A program made the translations under genes and the position numbers. Positions 25,901 to 33,500 of a stretch of DNA of 40,958 bases are shown in pieces. Location: IMG/VR virus record IMGVR_UViG_3300025369_000021, positions 1-40,958 of that record. One strand, given 5' to 3'. Source of the DNA: a virus. Below the pieces are notes generated by a model. The model was not told the origin of the DNA, did no database searches, and saw nothing but the letters and a program-made list of their open reading frames with translations. Position 1 is the first letter of the stretch; every line of letters starts with the position of its first letter.

Positions 25901-28900
25901 AACCTTGAGTCGCAATATAAAGAGTTTGCGCACCAATGCCACCATTAGGCACACTGACTGCGTTTCCTGCAATCGCATTAACATTTGATAGTGTACCGGC
26001 GATATAGACGTCACCACCGATGCCAACTCCGCCAGTTACTTGCAGGGCACCTGTTGTAGTGGATGTAGAATCTGCACTACCGGGAATTGTTAGTGTTTGA
26101 ACACTGAAACCACCGTTGACCTGCAGGTTACTTTGTACAATAGTGTATGTTCCGGCAGGGTTGATGTTAATGTTACCAGCTGAACTACCTAATGTATTCC
26201 CGCTAATAAACATCTCACCCGCAGATACGCTACCTGGCAGGATTGTTGTTGCGTTTGTACCATTGCTAATCTGTAGGCTAGCAAGGCTTGTTAAGTTTAA
26301 GTTTGCATTACCAAAGCTAACCGCGCCAGTTGCTTGGCTAACATAGAAACTGTTACCAACACGGAAGTCACCATTCTGATCAACTGTTTGATAGAATACT
26401 TTACCACCGTTGGTTTGTATAACTTCGTTGGCCTGTACAGTTAGGCTAGCGTCATCTGTTATGTCGCCGCCTGCACCTATAAAGCTCATATTGAATGCTA
26501 TCAGTTTTAAGTCAGTACCAGTACCGTTAGCTATAACACCTTGATTACCAAATACCGCGGCAGAACCGATAGAGCGTAACTCTGCACCAAACTGATGATA
26601 GTCTGCTAATTGAACTTGTTTAGCACTTGCAGGACTATTACCTGTTGAGTAGATATTTTGTACTTGTGTAGCATCTGTTGGGAAATTTGTACCAGCATTG
26701 GCCCCATCCATATGCATTAAGAATACAGTATCTATATCATAACCAAATGCCGCACTTGGAATACTAAAAGAAGTTGTGTAACGAACTACGTTACTTACAC
26801 GGAATTCATCGATGTTACCAGTGTAATACCATTGTCCGTTCGTTGAATCTGCACCAATGTCAAATGGATCTGTGTTGTTTACACTAGCAACCACACTTGA
26901 CACACTTGCTTCAACGTTACCATCTAAGAATAATGTAACTGTGTTATTACTTGGATTACGGACTAATGCAACATGGTGCCATGCACTAGTTGATAATACT
27001 GTTGATCCAGTTAAAATAGATGTGCCGTGTTCTGCAACTAACACACCTGAGCTGTTGATTCTAACACCAAAACTTGTACTAGGACTGTTTGGATTACCTT
27101 TGTTCCAAATTACCTGTGTGCCACCAACTGATGTAACATAGATAAACGATTCAATCGTATATGCACCGTTGCCGAATTGCATACTAGTATCGCTGAGTAT
27201 TTGTAGATAATCGTTAGTAGTTGCACTAAATGCCGCACTAGCTGTACCAAATTTTTCAAGAGAGGTTACAGTTTGTACATTACCATAAGGAGTTACTACT
27301 TTTGCAGTACCGCTAACTGCCGGAGCAAAGCCCCAAACGGCACCGGAAATGTAAACATAAGTTCCGTCATTAGATGCAATAGTTCCTGTAGCAATAGGAG
27401 ATCCTAGTGGATCAACATAATGTATGGTATCGCCGGCTGTGAATGTTCCGCTTACGTTTGATAATTTTAGTCTTGTTCTACCTAAGCTAGCAACACCTGC
27501 AGATCCAGCTTGAGCATTAATTGCCTTAGCGGCAAAATAGAAGAATGTGTTAACAATCTCTGCTCGAACACCGTTGGTCATATACATACCAGTTGCGGCT
27601 GGAACAATGAATGTTACTTCATTAAACAGCATTGTAGGTTCTAATGAATTTGCATTTAGAATACTAGCATCTAAATATGCACCATTACCTGCATTACCTG
27701 CATTATATCCGTAAGGGTCAGTTGATGTTGTAGTTGAGCCTTTTGTTATAAAACTTATACGCTCAAGATATGGTGATTTGGTTGTAATTTTACAACCGTT
27801 AGCAAATTTAACACCGTAACCTGGGCTGTAATATCCGCTGACTACAAAATCACTTATCGTAGTTTCGCCGTTTAATAAGAAACCATCATTTGTATTAGTG
27901 CCACTAGTTGGTTGAATAACAGTTGAACGTATTCCCGAACCGCGTATGGTTACGCCCTGTGGAACAGTTAATGGGAAGTTTTCTGTGAAAGTGCCTGCAC
28001 CAACTATAATTGTGCCACCAGATTGGACAACGCTCAGTGCATGAGCTATAGTTGCAAATGCAGTCGATTCTCTCAGACCATCATTTGAATCACTACCATT
28101 TGATTGAACGTAATAAACATTAGCTAGATAGTAAGTTAAATTAACATTGTTTGCATAGATAGCCCCAGTAGAACCACCTGTGCTGGTTGATAGATATAAG
28201 TTGGCATTAGGGCTTGTAATAGTTCCAACAAATAATGTGCCTGTTGTGTAAAGGTTTCCACCTACTGTAGAATTTCCACCAACGCTACTTGTGCCACCTG
28301 CAGAAAAGTTCTGATTTACAACTAATGGACCTTGTACGTTTAAATTACTTCCAAATCCAACGCCGGCATCAACGATCAATGAACCAGTTTGTGTACTTAC
28401 TGATACAGTACTAGAAGTAATATGAATTGCATTAGGAATAATGCCGCCCAAACTGTTATTAATAGTACCTGTTGTTAAAATTTCACTACCATTGATAGTA
28501 CTTTTGCTAGCCAGCATAATACTATAAGCATATATACCGCCAGGACCAGTTCCGCCCTGACCTGCTAGATACAATGCGTTAGTTGAAGAGTTAGTAATAC
28601 TTGCTCCGCTGTTGTTCAATATTACTTGATATGAACTTGTATTACCGCGAGATGTAACTGTTTGTAATGTAGCTTGGTTCTGTATTACTAAATTGCCAGT
28701 AAGCTGACCTGTTATCAACAAATCGTTGTTTGTAGATGATGTTGATAGGCTTATAACGCCAGCGTTAGAAATAGTAACAACGCCGGTTGCAGAATTTACA
28801 CCACCGTTTACATAAATTCCACTACCTGGTATAAGTGATGTAACACCAATGTTGGTTAGTGTAACAATAACACCTGTTGCAGTTGTAGTAATGCTTGCGC

Positions 28901-30503
28901 TTATACCTGTACCGGTTGTAATACTTGTACTGTTTAGTACTCTATGACCATAATCATATATTGCAGTAGAATATAAACTACCATTAAAGCTACCGCCACC
29001 TGTAACTATTAAGTCACCTGTTCCATAACCTGTAGATGGATTTCCACCAACTAAGTTTAATACTCCAAATCTAACATTACCATAGTTTCCACCAGCCAAT
29101 GGATTTGTTAAGACTTCTGTTGTACCGCCTGGTTGAATATCTGTTAAGAATACTAGTTCACCACTTGAACTTCTACGGCCGATAAATGCGTGGTTATCAA
29201 ATAATGTACTAGAACCTGTATTGTAGTGTATTACGATACCGCGATCCAGTGTGTCATTGATTGATAATACACTATCGTTAGGGCCTGTTCCAATATCAAT
29301 CAACGGACTTTCGATATATGTCTGAGTTGAGTTAACTGTAACAGTTGTATATGTACCTAGTACGTTTAAACTTCCATATATAGTAGCATTACCATTTACG
29401 TTTAATGTTTTACCAACAAAAAGATCTCGGCCAATACCAACACCACCTGCGACAATTAGTGCACCAGTTTGTGTATTAACTGCATCTGTAGTATTTTCAA
29501 TGTCTAATGGATTGCGGATCGTACCGCCAATGAACTGATTAATTGTTGATGTGGTAACAAGTTGTGCACCGCCTTGATAGCTGGTGTTAAGAACGTTGAT
29601 GCTACCAAAACTTGCGCCACCTAATACGTTAAGAGCATTAGAATTCGTACTGTAAACTACGCCTGCATTTGCAGTTGTGGTTGTAAGGGTTATAATTTGG
29701 TTCGAAATAGAACCACGTGCAGTAACTGATTGTAAAGTACTAATGTCACTGATTAAAACGCTACCAGTGCTGGTGCTTAATTGTATGTCGGTGCCGGCTG
29801 TAACTTGTTGCACACCAATGTTGGTGATTGTAATGTTACCAGTAGAAGTATTAATATTAATACCGGTACTAGCTTGTAAACTTAGTACGCCGGCATTACT
29901 TAAAGTAATTACAGCATTCGTGGCACTTAAAGTACCACCGCCTGCTAGACCTGTTCCTGCTGTAACAGTTAATAATGTAGGAACTTGATAACCCAACGAG
30001 TACATTGCGCCAGTTGCAGTTACTATTCCACCCACCCATAGGTCCTGACCAATACCTACGCCGCCTGGTGTTACTAAAGCACCTGTTTGTGTACTGGTTG
30101 AGTTTGTTGTTGTATTAATTATTAGCGGTTGACTGATTACACCGCCTTTGAAGCCATCAGCTTGTGTTAAAACCTGTGAGCCTTTAACAAACGCTGTGCC
30201 GGAAATATTAATTGCGGCCGCAAAAATACCGCCAGTGACTTGGAGGGCATTTCCTGCCGCGGATATTGTTGCTGTGTTGATTGCAGAGCTAAGGATCTTA
30301 GCTACATCATTAACTTGTAACTCTGCTAAAGTTGCAGATGTTAATACGTTAAGTTGTCCGCCGATGTAGGCGTTTCCACCGATGCCCAAACCACCTGGGG
30401 TTGTTATTGCACCTGTTTGTGTACTTGTTGAATTGTAATTTGCTAGGTTTGTGGCACGAACCACAAGACCATTTTTGACTATAAAGTCATCGGTATAAGC
30501 CAT
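16938..30503 (-). CDS. Giant modular tail fibre (4521 aa)
   Basis: One uninterrupted 13.6-kb reading frame. Most of it consists of about 25 copies of a module with STQTGAL-like and GGVGIG-like motifs, ending in a VGG-type turn. These alternate with NGSQIITT and NIGVTxITAGT segments, predicted to form a long beta-rich trimeric shaft. Other domains by approximate residue: pectate-lyase-like beta-helix starting YYVQSNGSDSNDG (about 795-960), a LamG-like lectin domain (about 1083-1265), a KVFYQTVDQNGDFRVG module (about 1361-1400), YadA-like head repeats (about 3810-3990), a carbohydrate-binding-like domain starting YYSQDWSASNTNWTKG (about 4136-4321) and a C-terminal domain with FLIDHPTK and LEGPENGVYVRG (from about 4410), seen in marine-phage fibres. 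There is no S74 peptidase. The start codon lies in a 14-bp hairpin. The far end probably contacts the host. Confidence 0.88.
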   Translation of the reverse strand: MAYTDDFIVKNGLVVRATNLANYNSTSTQTGAITTPGGLGIGGNAYIGGQLNVLTSATLAELQVNDVAKILSSAINTATISAAGNALQVTGGIFAAAINISGTAFVKGSQVLTQADGFKGGVISQPLIINTTTNSTSTQTGALVTPGGVGIGQDLWVGGIVTATGAMYSLGYQVPTLLTVTAGTGLAGGGTLSATNAVITLSNAGVLSLQASTGININTSTGNITITNIGVQQVTAGTDIQLSTSTGSVLISDISTLQSVTARGSISNQIITLTTTTANAGVVYSTNSNALNVLGGASFGSINVLNTSYQGGAQLVTTSTINQFIGGTIRNPLDIENTTDAVNTQTGALIVAGGVGIGRDLFVGKTLNVNGNATIYGSLNVLGTYTTVTVNSTQTYIESPLIDIGTGPNDSVLSINDTLDRGIVIHYNTGSSTLFDNHAFIGRRSSSGELVFLTDIQPGGTTEVLTNPLAGGNYGNVRFGVLNLVGGNPSTGYGTGDLIVTGGGSFNGSLYSTAIYDYGHRVLNSTSITTGTGISASITTTATGVIVTLTNIGVTSLIPGSGIYVNGGVNSATGVVTISNAGVISLSTSSTNNDLLITGQLTGNLVIQNQATLQTVTSRGNTSSYQVILNNSGASITNSSTNALYLAGQGGTGPGGIYAYSIMLASKSTINGSEILTTGTINNSLGGIIPNAIHITSSTVSVSTQTGSLIVDAGVGFGSNLNVQGPLVVNQNFSAGGTSSVGGNSTVGGNLYTTGTLFVGTITSPNANLYLSTSTGGSTGAIYANNVNLTYYLANVYYVQSNGSDSNDGLRESTAFATIAHALSVVQSGGTIIVGAGTFTENFPLTVPQGVTIRGSGIRSTVIQPTSGTNTNDGFLLNGETTISDFVVSGYYSPGYGVKFANGCKITTKSPYLERISFITKGSTTTSTDPYGYNAGNAGNGAYLDASILNANSLEPTMLFNEVTFIVPAATGMYMTNGVRAEIVNTFFYFAAKAINAQAGSAGVASLGRTRLKLSNVSGTFTAGDTIHYVDPLGSPIATGTIASNDGTYVYISGAVWGFAPAVSGTAKVVTPYGNVQTVTSLEKFGTASAAFSATTNDYLQILSDTSMQFGNGAYTIESFIYVTSVGGTQVIWNKGNPNSPSTSFGVRINSSGVLVAEHGTSILTGSTVLSTSAWHHVALVRNPSNNTVTLFLDGNVEASVSSVVASVNNTDPFDIGADSTNGQWYYTGNIDEFRVSNVVRYTTSFSIPSAAFGYDIDTVFLMHMDGANAGTNFPTDATQVQNIYSTGNSPASAKQVQLADYHQFGAELRSIGSAAVFGNQGVIANGTGTDLKLIAFNMSFIGAGGDITDDASLTVQANEVIQTNGGKVFYQTVDQNGDFRVGNSFYVSQATGAVSFGNANLNLTSLASLQISNGTNATTILPGSVSAGEMFISGNTLGSSAGNININPAGTYTIVQSNLQVNGGFSVQTLTIPGSADSTSTTTGALQVTGGVGIGGDVYIAGTLSNVNAIAGNAVSVPNGGIGAQTLYIATQGFINNAKIVTTATIGNVLGGNVPNALYITTTTDSVSTNTGAFTVAGGVGIAKNVYVGGLVEQNNGMNVLSSLTLALVGLAGSVSYSGVTATLSLNNIGVTQIIAGTDISVSQNTGTVTINDTATLQSVTDRGFTTTNAINVTNASFSTSTIAGNAISVTNGGIGAKYLYLDTAGYIQGSQILTTGNASSSFPGQINTPLYIANSTNAINTQTGALTVLGGVGIGKDVYIGGSTYISGDLYVDGSNTVVNTTSLQTGDKTITLSTGSANAAVAGGSGLQIGYSTSTLWASFLFDGVGNWNSTAGINPTLDIQQSLGTPTARWNMTAGTVTFTTATTTSTQWNTTTVSSNALSLPNGGIGVAHLYVTSDAWVGTGKVITSSNLSQYTQVFNGGTINQPLIETDQTQSASTQTGALQVAGGVGIGKNLYVGGNNITLGSSYTTGSVYASAVYDSNNRVITNINLSAGTGISFGSASLAGPNPTLTVTNIGVTGVSVGAGLSVSTSTGNVLFVNTGVTSITAGTDTAITSHYGDIVLWNTSTLDSIAQRNGTTTATIVINNAAFTTTSIAGNALQVSGGIGASYLYLQTAGYINGSQIITTSTLNSFSGGAINNALQITNATEATSTTTGALQVTGGVGVGKSLWVGKDLHVLGDLFVDGTNTLVNSTSIQTGDKTITLSSASTLAGTATGSGIKVGASTTTFATLLFDGNSSWQSGASIVPASSLSYNLGSASLIWSNVYSANATITASTAASSTQSGVLQVAGGVGIGKQVYVGESINVNSIYASTTTQSGNSLGLAGGAFVGGTLAVGGIAWVQGAQVVTTNNPFDTVFTSVTQSFNTQSGALQVAGGVGIGGNLNITGQVNIANLTESTTTPSSNALVVSGGINADMININTIGTINGGIIITTSTIGNFAFNGGVINKPINITTTTVASSSITGALTVTGGVGIGGATYAYGTFTSQTTASFNRIQMVTATITGIFSSTSALVNTSTIAGNAIQVGGGIGTNYLNIKTAGWLNGSPILTAQTLNNYSGGTINNQLIINTGTQSVSTTTGALIVQNGGLGVGGNIWSGGSHNFIDPTFTSQGFFGPKSDLTAVQVGAYSNQPVDVLVNNNSVARFNTGVAGFGNTNPVFGIDLVTPNGQAGSANTISNLLSLVSTNWAVNFTADTPTFEITQTSYDGGNTFENWLSVGEQAAGIAQALVFAGGNYYNNSGLPTVTEWGRFTPTGNLILKNQIQANTEILNSSNNSTSTIAGNALQVTGGIGASHLYISQDGWIAGGKIITTANASSIAFNGGTITTPLYINTTTQSSSNITGALRVQGGAGINLNLNVGGVATMNGGLVSVNNTFTNINTSLLNSLNIGGNTTISTSTAAAGVTAGTAGLVVTGGVGINKNIIVNDTATILSSVASTTTIAGNALTLPNGGIGAVSLYLSQVGYINGAQIVTSSTINAFSGGSIANALNLSNLTNAVNTLTGALTVAGGVGIGEDTWIGGNLHLLGDLYVDGTQTIVNTTNIQTGDKVIYLSTGSSNATLASSAGISVGAPGNVFASLAFDGISSWQSLGNLVPTTSGGFNLGSPTLPWSTAYVQFSRMSGGTQSTTATNGTLVVTGGVGVSGNLNIGTSATVASQLFNLVQANVTQNAFYVAGGVGTQYLNVAQTAYVAGSPVITAANIAGYQFSGGTITGILTSTNTTSAFSTQSGAIQIQGGIATGNNLWVGNAAMILGTTSSAVSTTSNALQVVGGIGAYSIYLANNGYINGSQIVTAATINNFSGGTINSSLTINSSTQAVSTVTGAFQVINGGVGIGGNIYTGGLGSFGTTANQQVTLGTTATGSLQVLGGASITGGLQAGTNAASSYFGGNVGIQTTNPQQALEVNGNIVSGAYNSSRVQITSGGGSNAIYEVQGSESGYRWQIGSNLVTIGVSGMGFMNQNQTLSGGGAAIGAVSGLSGNLGLYTSNGSALTLRSLIDTSGNMILGIAGPTTPLAKLDVRGSFRAQSGNAEHVFLSNNSSQYVAIDITRTNTGNTADFRIGINGSAGNFSPSAGQGDVNLAFSSNLYYSVQNTYEVGKWTPTGLVVTTSTIATSPSTGALQVQGGVGVTGNLYVGSASSFTGAVYIASSVATTSSKSPNALVVSGGIGASSLWLDNPGWINGYQIVTTANIGSFTGAFNGGTVTNPIYIANSANATSTSTGALYTLGGIASSKDLWVGGVSTHVGATILQSSLTVSGVATFLSTASSTVSTTSNALQVLGGLGVNSTIYSVGDHFIGNMRVGLGGGAVATNIAVGSGAISSAATGGYNIAVGYNALTSLTSGQYNIGVGLQALQNAGAATNSVAIGSQALSGATPSSSGVAIGYQSAQYAQGSNIVAVGQGALAGVTGTNTGGSNSAFGYQAGTAITSGARNVLIGYQTGLTLAGGSQNVLVGYQAGQGITSGGNNVVIGGNSGASIATSNNNVIISDGAGNLVFSANSTQAVTIPGQTSITNATTASSTLTGALVITGDMGVRDIYARNIYANGSLVGSGGGGGGGSSTSTPYIVVTSGTVAISTGTGAFQSYGGGSLYGNLFVGQKLVVNKAYDDSGSFVQVGGSIESTANVSGASIYASGGNNYLYYSQDWSASNTNWTKGNSAAGLNATTSPDGTTDATLLTESGATGNHYFQQALTGYAGPITFSIYAKANTRTYIALYCNSGGSQHGVYFNLSTGAYQVGPSPVYQVTGKIDSVGYNGWYRCQMTVWASPAGQTTTVGVYSAQGYDTAISGSNTSFTGTGGAGAYIWGAQAEPSYTAGPYQLNTNAQTITSNNIYAGGSLYIANTATVNNAQVITTATLMSNLGLYGSSPNSLTIASGVQSTSTVTGSLIITNGGIGVGGNIYAGGSLYATTKSFLIDHPTKQGWKLQYGSLEGPENGVYVRGKLEGRIIQLPDYWTGLVDMDTITVDLTPIGKFQKLYVESIDTIHGQIFIDNGSMLGGPCKCFYTVWAERKDIGKLNTEFKG
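17300..30450 (-). repeat. Coding repeats of the 4521-aa fibre
   Basis: About 25 copies of the GGVGIG-type module by hand count, irregularly spaced, some separated by longer unique domains. At DNA level the strings CCAATACCAACACC and GCACCAGTTTGTGT recur (for example near 21466, 24634, 25755 and 29431), so copies are similar enough to recombine. Confidence 0.85.
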
Positions 30504-30572
30504 TAGTTTCCCTCTCCACGTCTGGCAAAAATTGCTGTATCAACTATTTACCAAAGACAGGGAAACTAATGG
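30500..30572 (-). promoter_or_regulatory. Long hairpin over the 4521-aa fibre start with a late box in its loop
   Basis: CCATTAGTTTCCCT at 30500-30513 is a perfect 14-base inverted repeat of 30559-30572, with a 45-base loop. On the mRNA the 3' arm contains AGGG of the Shine-Dalgarno and the AUG, so read-through mRNA would hide the start. The loop contains the late box at 30545-30551, and transcripts begun there lack the 5' arm. The 5' arm begins 3 bases after the stop codon of the upstream fibre gene, so a terminating ribosome could also open it. Confidence 0.65.
30545..30551 (-). promoter_or_regulatory. Late promoter box for the giant fibre, inside the hairpin loop
   Basis: GTAAATA on the minus strand, 41 bases before the ATG at 30503. 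Predicted transcription start is near 30539. The leader would contain GGAGAGGG followed by AAACTA and the ATG. Confidence 0.5.
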
Positions 30573-30575
30573 TTT

Positions 30576-33500
30576 TTATGCGATTGTAGTTCTGTTAACC
30601 CTTACAGTTAGAGCAGTTGGAGTATAGTTTGGAGTAAATGTTAGGGTAACTGTACCGCCTGATAACGCGGCATCAAAGGTACCCAAATCTCCAGTATTGC
30701 TAGCGATTCCGTATTCTGATATGTATGCGCTACTTAGTCCATCATGGAACAACATAATTTCACTCACATATACTTTATTTGGTTGGCCTGCGGCTGTTAC
30801 GTCTACTACTTGTACTAGATATTTGGCGCTGTGGTAGTTAGCAACTCCAAAACTGTCTAGGCTTAGTTGAGCCTGCGCACTTACTGTTGGGCTTGTATAA
30901 GTGTAGATCTCGCTGTTTCCAACGTTTATAGTATTTCCACTTACATATACGTTTCCGCCAACGTTTAGTGATCCACCAACACCAACACCGCCTGCTACTT
31001 GTAAAGCACCTGTGCTAGGAGTTGTACTTACTGTATTAGAACCAACATAAACGTTACCATTGTTTACATATAAGCCCCACGGACGAGTAATAGTTGTGTT
31101 TCCGTTACCGGCTATAGGACTATTTTTAATGTAAACGGTCGCAACATCGTTATAAGTTGCTACTCCGCTAGTTGCGCTGATTGTCGGTTGACCAAACACA
31201 TTAACGTGTGCAGTGCCAACAACACCTTGAGATGTTAAATCGTCATAAGTTGCATCTAATATCGATAGTGCGATACCGTTTGAACCCCAACCATTGGAAA
31301 GTACTGTGCCTATACGCTGGATAGTTCCTGTAGTAATAATATTACCAGCATTTAACGGAACATTTATAGATACTCCGTTGTTATAGAACACAGTTGATGT
31401 GGTGCCTGCAACACTTACAAAGACTTCTTGTGGTGCTGTGCCGCTATCAATAACTGTTACGCTAGAAGTGCTTTGGAAGATCTTATTAGGATTTAATCCT
31501 AAATATCCGCCTGTTGCACTGATAGTGCCTTGTACATATAAATTATTGCCAATCGCAACACCACCTAAGATCTTAACAGCACCTGTTAGGGTGTTAGTTG
31601 AAGAAGTCAAGTTAGTAAAGTTAGCAAGACCGGTTATTGTAGTATTTGGTGTATTGATTGTTGCAGAAGTTTGCGCACTTAGATTAACACTTGTTGCTTG
31701 TAGTGTAATAGATCCTGCGTTTCCTGGAACTTGTAACAATGCGGCATCGTTTGCAAGAGCAACAATTGAACTTCCAGTAAATGAGTAGTCTGCTATTGTT
31801 GCATACGGAGCAGTTAAAGTGCCAATTACTGTAGAATTTCCACCAACAAATAAGTTTTGACCAATGCCGGCGCCACCGCCTACCACTAATGCACCATTAT
31901 AGATATTTGTAGATGTAGTTGTGTTATTGATAATAACAGCATTAGTTGTTGTATTACCGTGATCAGTTACAGATTGTAAAGTTGCATAACTCCAAACTGT
32001 GACTGCACCAGTAGCCGCACTTACGTAGGTATCTGTACCAGCAGTTAACGCTGTTACACCTGCGTTGGCGATAAACAACGATCCTGTGCTCGTTGATAAT
32101 GTAAGTCCAGATCCTACAGCAGTGATGTCTGTTACACCAATATTGCTGATTGTGATAGTACCTGTGCTTTGATCAATATTGATTCCCTTGCCAGATACTG
32201 CGCTTGTAACACCTAAATTAAGAAGTCTTACTGTACCTGTACTGGTTGTTACTCCGCCTAATGATCCTATAGCACCCAATCCAGGTCCAACAGTTATACC
32301 TGTTACACCAATGTTAGTGATTGTAATTATAGAACCGCTAGATGTTGATAACGAAATACCTGTACCAGAACCTAAGTTTGTTAATCCTGTATTAGTTAAT
32401 GCGATTGTGACACCGCTTGCAGTAGTTGTAACACCGCCGCTTAAACCTGGACCTAGTGCTAGACTGATATTTGTACTTAAAGGTTGGCCGTTTTGATAAA
32501 TTGCACTAGCGTTGATATATCCGCCAACGTTAACGTTACCACCAACTCCAATACCACCTGTACCATTAACTAAAATCGCACCAGTTTGTGTGCTAGTTGA
32601 AGGTGTAAGACTATTAGAAATCAAGTCTTTATAGATCGTACCACCGTTAAAGTTACTTGCTGTAGATAACAAGTATCCATCAAGTATCAAATTACCAGCA
32701 ATATAAACATCTTTGCCAACTCCCAATCCGCCTGCCAACTGTACAGCACCTGTTTGACTGCTAATTGTATTGGTTGTATTATTAAAGACAACCTGCCCAG
32801 CAAATGTTGAGTTTCCGCTAATGCCGATACCGCCTGCAACTTGTAAGTCGCCTGTGGTTGGTCCTGTGCTTGCAACTCCCCCGATTAAATGTAAATCGCT
32901 AAAGATTGCTCCACCAACTGTGCCGGTTGTGTTATATGGATTTGGTACTGTTTCAAATCCACCTGGATAGATATTTGTGCGGAATGTTAGCTTACGGCTA
33001 GCATGTTCCATACCTAAGAATGCGTGATTATCAGCCGCAGTACTTGCACCTGTATTGTAATGTATTAATAGGCCCTTGTCGTAACCATCATCTCCAGTCA
33101 ATGGAGTATTGTTTACGTTTGTACCAATATCAATTACCGGATCTGTTAACGCTGTTTGAGTACTATTAACGATTGTTTGGCTACCTTGGACAACCAAGTT
33201 ACCAGAAATTAACGCTGTTCCGTTGACAGTCAAGCTACCTAACGTGCTTGTTCCAGCAAATAATGTTCCAACTGTTGCACTAGATCCTACAGATAAACTT
33301 CCGCCAATAGTTGCAGTACTATAAACATTAAGTGCCGTGCCGGTTGATGTTAACGTGATTGGACGATCAGTTACTGCACCTCGTGCCGTTACCAGTTGTA
33401 GAGTATCTATACTTGCAATAGCTACAGAACCTGTGCTTGTTGATAAGCTAATGCCACTGCCTGCTGTTACACTAGTTACGCCAACGTTGCTAATTGTAAT

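Noticed and set aside
30500-30577. Plus-strand terminator (hairpin followed by five T)
   Set aside because: No plus-strand gene ends here. The pairing of start codon and Shine-Dalgarno on the minus mRNA explains the repeat better.
31399-31788. 129-codon plus-strand frame
   Set aside because: Antisense to fibre repeats, with composition like other shadows and no supporting context.
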